From NCBI RefSeq assembly GCF_000172635.2, contig NC_018632.1, forward strand, positions 1,426,001-1,490,000: a stretch of DNA of 64,000 nucleotides. The letters run 5' to 3'. This DNA is from Alteromonas macleodii ATCC 27126. GTDB lineage: Bacteria; Pseudomonadota; Gammaproteobacteria; Enterobacterales; Alteromonadaceae. The notes below the pieces were generated by a model. The model had not been told where the DNA came from and ran no database searches. It was given only the letters and a program-made list of their open reading frames with translations. Below, piece by piece: positions 17,729 to 27,208 of this stretch; within the stretch, counting starts at the first letter, position 1; every line of letters starts with the position of its first letter. Made by a program: the position numbers and the translations under genes.

Positions 17729-18343
17729 ATGGTAGGCAACACACGTACGCGTAGCGACATCAAACGCGAAGCCATTATTCAGGCAGCAACACAGGCGTTC
17801 CAAGAGTTTGGCGTAAACGGCACAAGCATGGATAAGCTGGCTGAACTGGCAAATGTGTCAAAGCGCACTGTGTACAATCACTTTTCTACAAAAGAAGAGC
17901 TGGTGATGCATTTGGTTACGCAGCAGTGGCAAACAGCTATTTTAAATATTAATAAAAAGTACGATGCTACGCTTCCGCTAGACGAGCAGCTAGAAGACCT
18001 TATTTTGCAAGACATTGAGTTTATGGTGAGTGAATCACACCTCGATTTAGCTCGGGTTGCGATTGGCCACTTCTTCTACGAGCCGGAAAAGCTAAAAGAT
18101 GAAGTTGCGCAATTAAAAGCCCAAGAGACGGCTATGCACCGCTGGTTAAAGGATGCCAAAGCCGACAATAAACTCGCATTTGACGACTTGGATCGGGTTG
18201 TCGATGAAATTGATAGCTTAGTAAAAGGGCAGTGCTTTTGGCCTCAGCTGTTCAAAATTGAAGATTCCCTCAGCGATAACGATAAGAAGAGCTTAGCAAA
18301 AAACACAGTGGCTTTGATTTTAAGCCGCTATGCTGTTGTGTAG
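17729..18343 (+). CDS. TetR/AcrR-family transcriptional regulator
   Basis: A 204-aa repressor-type protein. The N-terminal helix-turn-helix (residues 14-60) is canonical: IIQAATQAFQEFGVNGTSM then ELANVSKRTVYNHFSTKEELV. The C-terminal 140 residues are the variable ligand-binding and dimer domain. Divergent placement next to the RND pump suggests that it represses the pump and is released by a pump substrate. ATG at 17729. Confidence 0.93.
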   Translation: MVGNTRTRSDIKREAIIQAATQAFQEFGVNGTSMDKLAELANVSKRTVYNHFSTKEELVMHLVTQQWQTAILNINKKYDATLPLDEQLEDLILQDIEFMVSESHLDLARVAIGHFFYEPEKLKDEVAQLKAQETAMHRWLKDAKADNKLAFDDLDRVVDEIDSLVKGQCFWPQLFKIEDSLSDNDKKSLAKNTVALILSRYAVV

Positions 18344-18852
18344 TTGGCAGGCTATATCGATGAGTTTGTTCAAGGCTCTTTCAGTATTGAAGGGCCATTG
18401 AACTTTTACTTCCCAAACATTTTTTCCGCTTATCCGTCTTCGCGCTAACTTCACAGATCCCTTTTGATTCAAACGGACTACACTTCAGATGATGTAGCCA
18501 GTAAATACCTTTTCACTTAGCTGTTTGTTCTCCCTGTCGCTCGTCCTCCGACACCTGCAATATGCGCCTCTACAATCGTACGAAATATATTCATCTGCTT
18601 ATTCTTTAGTCTATTTTGGCGCAATTTGAGTCTTATTCATCTAATAAATTAAGAAAATTTATAAAGAGTTTTTAAATTTTGTCGCTTTTGCTCTCGTCAT
18701 TTGTTCTAAATTTTTATAATATCCCGACCAAAAATAACAACTATTATTATTTGCAATTGCAAAATTCGGCAGAAAGCCGGGTCGTGATAATAGGGTTTTA
18801 CAGATTTTTAAAAGTAAACACACAACACTTACAGAACACTTGGAGAGCAATT
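18344..18852 (+). other. Upstream region of the TonB-dependent receptor
   Basis: About 500 bases without a supported gene. The last 170 bases are in frame with the receptor, but the translation (poly-Asn/Tyr, no signal peptide at its start) does not look like protein. The stretch is AT-rich and holds a Fur-like site at 18736-18754 and a perfect 12-base palindrome TTGCAATTGCAA at 18751-18762. Confidence 0.5.
18736..18754 (-). promoter_or_regulatory. Candidate Fur box
   Basis: Read on the minus strand, the 19 bases match the Fur consensus (GATAATGATAATCATTATC) at 12 positions, including the central AATAAT core. The position, about 100 bases ahead of a siderophore-receptor gene, is what iron repression would predict. 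The match is moderate in AT-rich DNA. Confidence 0.4.
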
Positions 18853-20934
18853 TTGAAATTCAAACTTACGAGTATTGCTGCTGCGATAATTCTAAGCCCA
18901 GCAACTTTTGCTGCTGATATGGAAGATATTGAGAGACTAACGGTGAAAGGTAAGTACCTTTCGGTTAACCAGTCCAACTCAATTAAAAGCCCTACACCTA
19001 TTATCGACGTGCCACAGAGCTTGTCGATTATTACGGCTGAAGAAATAACGGCTCGCGGTATTACTAGCATTGGACAAATTATTGACTACGCACCAGGTGT
19101 TAATACATCGCAAGGTGAAGGTCACCGCGACTCGGTAGTATTCCGTGGTGTGCGCTCTACTGCAGATTTCTACTTAGATGGTAACCGTGATGACGTTCAA
19201 TACTACCGTGCACTTTACAATGTTGAGCAGGTAGAGATTCTTCGTGGCCCAAATGCGTTGCTATTCGGTCGCGGTGGTACGGGCGGTATCTTAAATCGTG
19301 TATCTAAGAAAGCGAAAACGAGCGATAAGTTTGTAAACTACAACGTATCTGCTAATACGTTTGGTGCATATAACTTACAGTTAGACACCAATGTTGACAC
19401 GGGCGATAAGTCGGCCCTGCGCATTAACGCCATGTACGAAAGCCTAGACAACCATCGCGACTTCTTCTACGGAGACCGTTACGGCTTCAACCCAACGGCA
19501 CGCTTTGAGCTAAGCGATGACACAATTGTTGATGTGTCATATGAATATATCGACCACGAGCGCTTTATTGACCGCGGTGTGCCAACTGCCAACGGTGAAC
19601 CAGTAGAAGCGTTTGAAGAAATCGTGTTTGGCGATCCAGATAACAACTACCAAACATTGGGCGCTGACGTGTTCCGTGCAAACGTTGAGCACACTTTCTC
19701 TGATAACCTGAAAGGTAACTTCAACGCTTTTTACGGTGACTATGACAAAGTTTACTCGAACTTTTATGCGGCAGGTTATAACGCTGAGACTGAGCAAGTA
19801 ACGCTAGACGGATACGTTGATACTACGCAGCGTGAAAACATGATCTTGTCTTCTAACCTAGTTGGCGAATTTGAAACGGGAAGCATTGGGCACACGGTTA
19901 TCTTCGGTGGTGAGGTTATTAATACCAAGTCAAACCAAGATCGTTACAACCCTGTGTTTGATTCCACTGACGGTGATAGAGAAACGTTTAATATTTCACG
20001 TCCGTTAAGCTTCCGTGGTTTAACTGGTACAAATGCTGAAGGCGTAACAGTTACAGCAGACTTCTCTGACTTGAACGACGATACGCATGTAGACTTAGAT
20101 GTATACTCTTTCTATGTTCAAGATGAAATTGCACTATCAGACAACTTCGACCTTGTACTAGGTGCACGTTTTGACAGCTTCGATATTGAAGTATTCAACG
20201 CGGATCCTGAAGTTTTAGAGACACGCAGCAGAAAAGACGAAGAAGTGTCACCGCGTGCTGGCCTAGTGTATAAGCCACAGAAAAATATCTCTATATACGC
20301 TAGCTACAGTGAGTCATTCTTGCCACGCAGCGGCGAGCAATATGCGAATATTAATGGCGACGCAAACGCGCTAGATCCAGACACGTTCACGAACCAAGAA
20401 ATTGGTGTTAAGTGGGACTTCAACGACAGCATGAGCTTTACAGCAGCTATCTTTGAGAACGAGCAGACGTCATTGGATAACGACCCGAATGACCCTGAAA
20501 GCTTTGTTGAAGTTGATTCAGATGTATCTGGTTTTGAGCTACAGCTGCAAGGTTATATCACAGACAAGTGGTATATTACTGCAAACTACAGCAACCTTGA
20601 TGGCGAAAACGCAAGTGGCGTAGAGCTTCGTGAGCTGCCTGAAAATACGATGTCTGTGTGGACAACCTACGAAGTGAATGAAGTATTTGGCTTCGGCATT
20701 GGTGCTACATATCAGGACGAAAGTAAGGTATCGACAAGTGCTTCATCGCCTGTACTACCTAGCTATACGCGTGTTGATGCGTCTGCTTACTACACGCTTA
20801 GCGACAAAATGCGCCTTCAGTTAAACGTTGAAAACTTGACTGATACGCTTTACTTCCCGAATGCACACTCTACGCATCAGGTAACAGTAGGTGCGCCAAT
20901 TAATGCGCGTCTATCACTGATTGGTTCTTTCTAA
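18853..20934 (+). CDS. TonB-dependent siderophore receptor (Fiu/PiuA-like)
   Basis: An outer-membrane active-transport receptor of about 693 aa. I place the start at TTG 18853, because TGGAGAG lies 6 bases upstream and this gives a proper signal peptide (KFKLTSIAAAIILSPATFA). An in-frame ATG at 18679 would add an unconvincing 58-residue leader. A TonB-box-like segment (IERLTVKG), a plug domain (DVPQSLSIITAEEI...VEILRGPNALLFGRGGTGGILN) and a 22-strand barrel ending in RLSLIGSF follow. The plug pattern VVFRGVRSTADFYLDG resembles catecholate receptors. A terminator follows. No siderophore genes are nearby. Confidence 0.9.
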   Translation: MKFKLTSIAAAIILSPATFAADMEDIERLTVKGKYLSVNQSNSIKSPTPIIDVPQSLSIITAEEITARGITSIGQIIDYAPGVNTSQGEGHRDSVVFRGVRSTADFYLDGNRDDVQYYRALYNVEQVEILRGPNALLFGRGGTGGILNRVSKKAKTSDKFVNYNVSANTFGAYNLQLDTNVDTGDKSALRINAMYESLDNHRDFFYGDRYGFNPTARFELSDDTIVDVSYEYIDHERFIDRGVPTANGEPVEAFEEIVFGDPDNNYQTLGADVFRANVEHTFSDNLKGNFNAFYGDYDKVYSNFYAAGYNAETEQVTLDGYVDTTQRENMILSSNLVGEFETGSIGHTVIFGGEVINTKSNQDRYNPVFDSTDGDRETFNISRPLSFRGLTGTNAEGVTVTADFSDLNDDTHVDLDVYSFYVQDEIALSDNFDLVLGARFDSFDIEVFNADPEVLETRSRKDEEVSPRAGLVYKPQKNISIYASYSESFLPRSGEQYANINGDANALDPDTFTNQEIGVKWDFNDSMSFTAAIFENEQTSLDNDPNDPESFVEVDSDVSGFELQLQGYITDKWYITANYSNLDGENASGVELRELPENTMSVWTTYEVNEVFGFGIGATYQDESKVSTSASSPVLPSYTRVDASAYYTLSDKMRLQLNVENLTDTLYFPNAHSTHQVTVGAPINARLSLIGSF

Positions 20935-20964
20935 ACTAGCCGTCAGTTTTAAAATATTGTTTAA

Positions 20965-20995
20965 AAGCCATTCGCAAAAGCGAATGGCTTTTTTT
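20965..20995 (+). terminator. Terminator of the TonB-dependent receptor gene
   Basis: AAGCCATTCGC/GCGAATGGCTT, an 11-bp stem with an AAAA loop, followed by seven or more T, 30 bases after the stop. Confidence 0.95.
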
Positions 20996-21028
20996 GTCTC
21001 TGCACTTTGTATTTAGAGGCTTTGTGCT

Positions 21029-21520
21029 CTATTCGCCTTGCTTTGCAAAGTCGATAAGTGTCTGTCCATCCATACGATAGCCTAACCATTCACTCTTTGG
21101 TTTAGCGCCAAGTGACTCGTAAAAATCGATAGCTGGTTTGTTCCAGTCTAAAACGCTCCATTCGAAACGCCCGCAGTCGTTTTCTACCGCTGTTTTAGCT
21201 AAGTGTTGCAATAATGCTTTCCCTGCACCCAGGCCACGTGATTTTGGTGAAACATACAAATCTTCAAGGTAGAGTCCATTGCGTCCTTGCCACGTAGAGT
21301 AATTAAAGAAATACACAGCGAAACCAATAGGCGTGTCATCACTTTCACACATTACACAATGCGCGGTTGCGCCTTCTCCGAATAATGTTTTAAGTAGCGC
21401 TTCTTCATCTGCTTCTACTTCATGCTCTGCTTTTTCATAAATAGCAAGTTCCAGAATGAACTGGCGAATTTGTGAAATATCCTCAGGCGTGGCTGGTCTT
21501 ATTGAAATGGTGTTGCTCAT
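21029..21520 (-). CDS. GNAT N-acetyltransferase (diamine-acetyltransferase-like)
   Basis: An acetyl-CoA-dependent acetyltransferase of 163 aa. The acetyl-CoA loop is SPKSRGLGAGKALLQHLA near residue 90, preceded by the beta-4 strand LYLEDLYV, with NKPAIDFYESLGA near 130. The pattern LEDLYVSPKSRG with FFNYSTWQGRNG resembles spermidine/thialysine acetyltransferases. The start is the second possible ATG (MSNTISIRPATPED), with GGGAG 5 bases upstream. The substrate is not determined. Confidence 0.9.
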   Translation of the reverse strand: MSNTISIRPATPEDISQIRQFILELAIYEKAEHEVEADEEALLKTLFGEGATAHCVMCESDDTPIGFAVYFFNYSTWQGRNGLYLEDLYVSPKSRGLGAGKALLQHLAKTAVENDCGRFEWSVLDWNKPAIDFYESLGAKPKSEWLGYRMDGQTLIDFAKQGE

Positions 21521-21546
21521 GGTGACTCCCATCATAAATAATCAAA

Positions 21547-21575
21547 AAAAATGAGCCAATAAAGGCTCATTTTAA
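21547..21575 (-). terminator. Terminator of the second RND operon
   Basis: On the minus strand AAAATGAGCC/GGCTCATTTT with a short loop, followed by a T-rich tract, 40 bases beyond the RND permease stop. Confidence 0.85.
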
Positions 21576-21613
21576 AACAGTTAGGTGTTTGTAGCTTTTC
21601 TCAGCGATAAAAG

Positions 21614-24600
21614 CTAGTCCATCGATGCACTTGGCTGAGGTACATGTGTGTGCGAAGTACTATTGCCGTCGTTATCCTTAGTAGGCTTTTTGCGTAAAAT
21701 CTTGCGCTTAATAAACGTAAACGGACCACGTAAATCAAGCAGTATTAAGTACAAGCACGGCACCAATATAAGCGTTACAAGCGTAGCGTAAAGTACAGCA
21801 AAACCGAGTGCTGCGGCCATTGGTACAACAAACGCTGCCTGTAGGCTTGTTTCAAACATAATGGGCAGTACGCCCACAAACGTAGTGATTGAGGTTAACG
21901 TAATCGCTCGGAAGCGCGCGGTACCAGCTTCGGTCACCGCTTCTTTAATGCTGTAGCCTTGTGCACGGCGCTGGTTCACAAAGTCAGTCATAACTAGTGA
22001 GTCATTGATAACAACCCCTGCCGCAGCGATTAGGCCAAAGTTAGACATCATAGATAAGTCTAAGCCCAGCACAAAGTGGCCGAAGACTGCGCCTGTAAAG
22101 CTAAATGGGATAACCGACATGATAATAAGTGGTTGCCCATAACTTTTAAGTGGTACAGCAAGAAGGATATACACCATGATCATGGCAGCTAAGAAAAACA
22201 ATATCTGCTCATTCTGTTGCGCTTGCTGCTCCTCAATGTCACCACCAAGTTCAGTCATAACCGACGGAAACGACTCTTTTAATTGAGGAAGTAGCTTCTC
22301 TCTAATTTCAGTGACCACTTCGTTTGGCTCAATCTTTTCTTCATCGATATTGCCCCAAATGTAAACGCTACGGTATCCACCTTCACGGCGAATGTAGCTT
22401 ATACCTGGTTTCTCCTCTAAGGCCACAACGTCACCCAGCATAACTTCCTGACCATTAGGCGTGGTGATCAAAGAGTACTTCAAGTCGGCGAAGCGTTCGC
22501 GGGTAAGTTCTGGGTAGCGCACCATTACTTTCACTTCTTCACCGTTTCGAATAACACGTTGTGCCTCGCCGCCGTAGAAGCCTGCACCTACTTGAGAAGC
22601 GATATTAGACAGAGTAAGACCTAAATCGTACGCAACTGGAAGCAATGTCATTTGTACTTCTTTGCTTGGAGGGTCGATAGTTGAGCTAACGTCAAACAAG
22701 CCCTCTTGCTGCTGCAGCATTTCAATAAATTTAAGGCCTGCAGCGTTAAGCGTGTCGATATCAGGACCAAAGAGTAAATAGCCAAATTCGCCGTCATCGC
22801 CATCACCGTTTACGTCATCAACTACGGTAAATGATTTCATGCCGGTAATTTCAGGAATGGCTTCGCGCCAGCGACGAGCAAGCTCAAACGTGTCAATAGG
22901 GCGGTCTTCTTCATTAACTAACGGCGTTAAAATACGGCCTTCAGTTCTGTCATCGTTAAACGCCAGGCGGTCTCTTATCATGCCTTGACCAAACTCATCG
23001 ATGATTTGTTCTTCAACGTCTAAGATTGTTTGCTCAACAATTTTTAACGCGTTAATGGTTGCTAAATCTGAGACGTTTTCATTCATCTCTATTTTAACGC
23101 TTGGGAAGTCATGAGGTACTTTCGGATTGGGGACCATTCTTACGTAATTAGCACCAATAAGCCCCATACTTAGCATTAGCATTGCGACGAACATCATGAG
23201 TACAGCCCAGCGCCATTCAATCGCTTTCGCTAGAGAACGCTTGTAAGGACCGTTAACAAAAGCAAAGAATCGCTTGTTAAAACGCGACCGCCAGCTATTT
23301 TGTTTAACTGGGGAAAATTTAGTGTGGGCTAAGTGGGCCGGCAGAATGAGCTTAGATTCAACTAGACTGAATGCTAAACACAAAATTACGACAACAGCGA
23401 TATTATAGAAGAACGCGCCTTCAGGCCCGCTGCTTAGCGTAAACGGAGCAAACACGGCGATAGTGGTTAAAACACCGAATGTGGCGGGCGTAGCTACGCG
23501 CTTGGCACCGCGGATTACATTGTCAACACCGCCACCTTTGCTTTCAATTTCGGTGTAAGCACTCTCGCCAATAACGATCGCATCATCAACCACAATACCC
23601 AGTACCATGATAAATGCGAACAGCGAAAGGATGTTTATGCTTACACCAAACAAAGGCATTAGCATCATGGCACCAAGGAAACATACCGGTAAACCAACCA
23701 TAACCCACACGGCAAGCCTAAAGCGCAAGAACAGGGTTAACATTAGCGCCACTAGAATTGAGCCTTGAACCAGGTTCGACAACATCATGTCTAAACGAGC
23801 GTTAAGGTAATAGGTCATATCAACCAGAATTTCTAGGCTTACTCCTTGAGGAAGGCTTTCGTTTTTCTGATCAATATAGGCTTTTACGGTTTCGGCTACA
23901 GGAATGGTGTTTTGGGTTTTAGTGGCTTTAACGGCAATGTAGATAGCGTTCATGCCGTTGTATTTAAAGTAGCGTTCACCTTCAACAAATCCATCGTTGA
24001 TATAAGCGACATCGCCCAAGGTTACCTTAGCGCCGCCTGTGCCAATTTTAATAGGGATTTGCTTAAACTCATCGCCGCTGTAGTACTGGTTTTCAACACG
24101 TACCGATACGATACCTGAGTTAGTTCTAAGCTGACCTGCGGAAATGTTGGCAGAGTAACTATTAATTGCCTGTGTGACATCGGCAATAGTTAAACCGTAC
24201 TTCCTAAGCGTATCAGGTTTAATTTCGATGGCAATTTCATCGTCCGGCGTATTGGCTTCAACCAAAGAGATAGAGCCAAGTTGTAGAAGCTCATCTTCCA
24301 CCTCTTTTGCCAGTACTTTGAGTTCTGATAAAGGCAAGTCACCGACAATAGGCATTTCGATAACTTGCTGCTGGAACTCTACTTGGGAAACATTAACCGG
24401 CTCCATGCCTGCAGGGAAGGTGGCAATACTGTCAACGCGAAGCTTCACCTTATCAAGTACATCTGTTAATTCAGCTTTGGTATCAATTTCCAGTGTAACT
24501 GCACCGCCACCGCGAAATGCACGTGAAACCGTACGCTTAATCTCAGTAATGTCTTTTACCGCTTCCTCAACTTTAATGAAAATACTCTCTTCAATCTCTT

Positions 24601-24793
24601 GAGGTGAAGCTCCAGGGTAGTTGGCTTCAACGGTGATGTAGTTTATTTCGATGTTTGGAAACATCTGACGCTGAATAGTGAAATAGCTCGCTATCCCCAT
24701 GATGATGATAAAAATCATCAGTAGGTTGGCGGCCACGGAGTTTCTGGCGAACCAAGAAATAATGCCGGCTTGTGTATCGTTGTGGTTTTCCAT
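21614..24793 (-). CDS. RND efflux permease, second system
   Basis: A 1059-aa inner-membrane RND transporter of a family distinct from the 13.4-kb pump. It begins with an N-terminal helix (SVAANLLMIFIIIMGIASYFTI), the porter motif NYPGASPQEIEESIFIK and a helix-4 relay VLGIVVDDAIVIGE with both Asp residues. Two six-helix blocks occupy about 335-560 and 860-1025. The C-terminal tail is polar (residues 1030-1059). The adaptor gene lies upstream in the same operon. No channel gene or regulator is adjacent. Substrates are unknown. Confidence 0.93.
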   Translation of the reverse strand: MENHNDTQAGIISWFARNSVAANLLMIFIIIMGIASYFTIQRQMFPNIEINYITVEANYPGASPQEIEESIFIKVEEAVKDITEIKRTVSRAFRGGGAVTLEIDTKAELTDVLDKVKLRVDSIATFPAGMEPVNVSQVEFQQQVIEMPIVGDLPLSELKVLAKEVEDELLQLGSISLVEANTPDDEIAIEIKPDTLRKYGLTIADVTQAINSYSANISAGQLRTNSGIVSVRVENQYYSGDEFKQIPIKIGTGGAKVTLGDVAYINDGFVEGERYFKYNGMNAIYIAVKATKTQNTIPVAETVKAYIDQKNESLPQGVSLEILVDMTYYLNARLDMMLSNLVQGSILVALMLTLFLRFRLAVWVMVGLPVCFLGAMMLMPLFGVSINILSLFAFIMVLGIVVDDAIVIGESAYTEIESKGGGVDNVIRGAKRVATPATFGVLTTIAVFAPFTLSSGPEGAFFYNIAVVVILCLAFSLVESKLILPAHLAHTKFSPVKQNSWRSRFNKRFFAFVNGPYKRSLAKAIEWRWAVLMMFVAMLMLSMGLIGANYVRMVPNPKVPHDFPSVKIEMNENVSDLATINALKIVEQTILDVEEQIIDEFGQGMIRDRLAFNDDRTEGRILTPLVNEEDRPIDTFELARRWREAIPEITGMKSFTVVDDVNGDGDDGEFGYLLFGPDIDTLNAAGLKFIEMLQQQEGLFDVSSTIDPPSKEVQMTLLPVAYDLGLTLSNIASQVGAGFYGGEAQRVIRNGEEVKVMVRYPELTRERFADLKYSLITTPNGQEVMLGDVVALEEKPGISYIRREGGYRSVYIWGNIDEEKIEPNEVVTEIREKLLPQLKESFPSVMTELGGDIEEQQAQQNEQILFFLAAMIMVYILLAVPLKSYGQPLIIMSVIPFSFTGAVFGHFVLGLDLSMMSNFGLIAAAGVVINDSLVMTDFVNQRRAQGYSIKEAVTEAGTARFRAITLTSITTFVGVLPIMFETSLQAAFVVPMAAALGFAVLYATLVTLILVPCLYLILLDLRGPFTFIKRKILRKKPTKDNDGNSTSHTHVPQPSASMD

Positions 24794-24802
24794 GACAGCT
24801 CC

Positions 24803-25951
24803 TTAGTTCGCTTTTGCTGTCACAATTTCGGTCGTGGTCTCAATGACCTTAACAGGCATACCGTTTTGAGGATATTCGGGCAAACTCATCACGACTTTTT
24901 TGGCATTGAAATCGCCTTGAATAAGGAAGTCGCCATTTTCTTCGCGAACAACTTTAACCTTTTGCGATTTTAATCTGTCTTCGTCATCTAACGTCCATAA
25001 CAATCGATTGGTTACCAACTCTTGAGGTACGCGGTATACGTCGCTAAGGGTTTTTCCTTCAAATGCGATTGTGCTATATGAACCAAACTTCACGATAGGC
25101 TTCGACGAATTGATGGCGTAAGGATCTTCAATACGGGCAACGAAATAGCTCATACGCGTGGTGTTATCTACCACACCCGTATCACGGTGAATGGTACCTT
25201 TTACAGTAGCGCCCTGCACATCATCTACTTCGATGGCGATTTCACTACCAATGGTGTTGTCTGCTAGAAAAACACGGTCAAAGCCGGCTACAGGGAAGGT
25301 TACTTCAGCGTATTCGATGTTGTTAATGACAGCGACTGGCGTGCCTTGAGTTACATAGTCACCAGTGCTGATATCTCTCGATACTATAAGTGCATCGTAA
25401 GGTGCTTTTACCTTACAGTTGTCTAAGTCACGCTTGGCGATTTTAAGCTGCGCCTCTGCTGATTTTACGCCAGCTTGCGCACTCATCACTTGAGGTTTGC
25501 GAAGGTAAAGGTCAGTAACCCGTGCGTTAGGCATCGTTTTCGCTTCTTTGGCAGCGACATCAGCTTGGGCTTGCTCTTGGATAAGCTGTGCTTGCGCGCT
25601 AGCGAGGTTAGCTTCAGCCAGCAACAATGCCGCTTCATATGCGTCAGCTTCTATTTCAAATAAGGTTTCGCCACGTCGAACCAGACCGCCGCTCACAAAC
25701 TTAGGGTTCCAGCGCTCAACTTCTCCCGATACCTGAGCTGCAAGGTTTGTGGTTTCAAGGGGCGTTATTTCGCCATACGAGGTAAGTTGAACGCGCACGT
25801 CTTCTGGCGATAAAGCTTCAATAGTCACCGTTGGGCGGGTATCAACTTCTTCTGTAATAGTATTATCAGAGGCAGAGGCTTCGATTCCTTTCATACCTAA
25901 GTAGCCTACTAATAAAACACCAATAGGCAGTGCAACTTTCATCCATTTCAT
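24803..25951 (-). CDS. RND periplasmic adaptor, second system
   Basis: Membrane-fusion protein of about 382 aa. The upstream in-frame ATG (26035) would add 28 residues ahead of the membrane anchor, so I place the start at 25951 (MKWMKVALPIGVLLVGYLG), although no strong Shine-Dalgarno sequence is visible there. There is an N-terminal membrane anchor without a lipobox, a lipoyl half (ETTNLAAQVSGEVERWNPKF), a helical hairpin (LLLAEANLASAQAQL...AQAGVKSAEAQLKIAKRDLD), and lipoyl half two (KAPYDALIVSRDISTGDYVT). It ends 9 bases before the permease start. Confidence 0.9.
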   Translation of the reverse strand: MKWMKVALPIGVLLVGYLGMKGIEASASDNTITEEVDTRPTVTIEALSPEDVRVQLTSYGEITPLETTNLAAQVSGEVERWNPKFVSGGLVRRGETLFEIEADAYEAALLLAEANLASAQAQLIQEQAQADVAAKEAKTMPNARVTDLYLRKPQVMSAQAGVKSAEAQLKIAKRDLDNCKVKAPYDALIVSRDISTGDYVTQGTPVAVINNIEYAEVTFPVAGFDRVFLADNTIGSEIAIEVDDVQGATVKGTIHRDTGVVDNTTRMSYFVARIEDPYAINSSKPIVKFGSYSTIAFEGKTLSDVYRVPQELVTNRLLWTLDDEDRLKSQKVKVVREENGDFLIQGDFNAKKVVMSLPEYPQNGMPVKVIETTTEIVTAKAN

Positions 25952-26090
25952 GGCTAAATCTACTTTTATAGCGAATACTTTACATAGTGTAGCGCTAAAG
26001 TGTTTCAGGAATACAGCGCAAATGTAACTAAACATGAGTCAATTTTGTGTAAAGTCAGTTATCCGTACTGATTTAAACAGGGAAATTGGT

Positions 26091-27206
26091 TTAGTTTTCC
26101 GAAAAAGAGGGGGAGCTCAACGACGAAAATCCACACACGCAATCTCGACCATTATCTTTGGCATAGTAAAGTGCTTGGTCTGCTCGACGAACAGCGCAGG
26201 AAATATCTATGTCGGGATTCACTTCGCTCACCCCGAAACTACTCGTTACATGGATCTCGCTACCGTTAATATTAAGCGGTGCGTTGTTCAAAATATCTCG
26301 AATATTTTCCAAAGCATTTACAGCACCCGCTTCATCAGTGTCGGTAAAGATGAACATGAATTCTTCGCCACCCCACCGTGCGAGAATATCTTGTCCTCGC
26401 AGACGAGAACTAAACACTTTTGAAATCTGACGAAGGACCTCGTCACCTTGTTCATGGCCTAAGGTGTCATTAATACTTTTAAAGCGGTCAATATCTGCAA
26501 TGGCGACCGAAAATTTACGTTTGCTTCTCAGCATTCTTGCGTACTCGCGCTCTAGACACTGCTGCGCGCCTCGCCGGTTTAACAACTGAGTTAAGTGGTC
26601 ATGCTTGGCCTGGCGCTCAAACTGCTCACTTAAATAAAGCGCGGTGTCGTAACTCTTTTGTCTACTGTACTCATAAAACGCCGACAGAAATGAAACGGTT
26701 AAAAAAGAATACAGTAAACGAGTTTTAAACGCGTAGGTGTAGTTTGCTACAAATGAAGCGTCGTTGAAGCCAAACAGCACGATGGCGCTAACTAGCGTGT
26801 AGGCAATAAGTGCGATGAGGCCTCTGACAAAGCCTGCAAAAAACATAGTGACTGGCGGCACCAAGTAAATCCAAAGGGGACCGGTATTGTCTTTACCACC
26901 GGTAATCAGCAGCAGGAGAGTCAGTACCATTAAACAGATAATGAGAAGTGTTATAGACCATGTACGAGCTCTGGCTGACGCAAACCGAACTTGTAAGCGC
27001 TGTGAAATAGCAAATACTACACTGGCAGTATAGAGCGTAGTTGAAAGAGAATATTCACCGTCAATAAAAGCCCTGGAGCCAAGCAAGAACGTGATAGACA
27101 TACCCACTGCCGCAAAAAGGTTCACCACCATAATGCGTCTGTTGGTTTCATCTTTGTAGTGACGGCTTACACCACTAAATACGTATTGTTTGAGAGAGCC
27201 GAACAT
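26091..27206 (-). CDS. Membrane diguanylate cyclase downstream of pqiABC
   Basis: A 371-aa cyclic-di-GMP synthase. Residues 25-175 form five or six membrane helices (for example TWSITLLIICLMVLTLLLLI and GLIALIAYTLVSAIVLFGF) with almost no soluble sensor. A GGDEF domain follows (200-360) with ARWGGEEF and an I-site RGQD five residues upstream. Key catalytic residues are present, so activity and product feedback are expected. The ATG at 27206 lies 2 bases after the pqiC stop, so it belongs to the pqi transcription unit. Confidence 0.92.
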   Translation of the reverse strand: MFGSLKQYVFSGVSRHYKDETNRRIMVVNLFAAVGMSITFLLGSRAFIDGEYSLSTTLYTASVVFAISQRLQVRFASARARTWSITLLIICLMVLTLLLLITGGKDNTGPLWIYLVPPVTMFFAGFVRGLIALIAYTLVSAIVLFGFNDASFVANYTYAFKTRLLYSFLTVSFLSAFYEYSRQKSYDTALYLSEQFERQAKHDHLTQLLNRRGAQQCLEREYARMLRSKRKFSVAIADIDRFKSINDTLGHEQGDEVLRQISKVFSSRLRGQDILARWGGEEFMFIFTDTDEAGAVNALENIRDILNNAPLNINGSEIHVTSSFGVSEVNPDIDISCAVRRADQALYYAKDNGRDCVCGFSSLSSPSFSEN

Positions 27207-27208
27207 GA

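Noticed and set aside
18679..18852. N-terminal 58 residues of the TonB receptor frame
   Set aside because: The translation is rich in Asn/Tyr and not signal-peptide-like; the TTG at 18853 with TGGAGAG fits better.
24174..24602. Plus-strand 142-codon frame inside the second RND permease
   Set aside because: It is a Ser-rich shadow of a well-supported gene on the other strand, without a ribosome-binding site.
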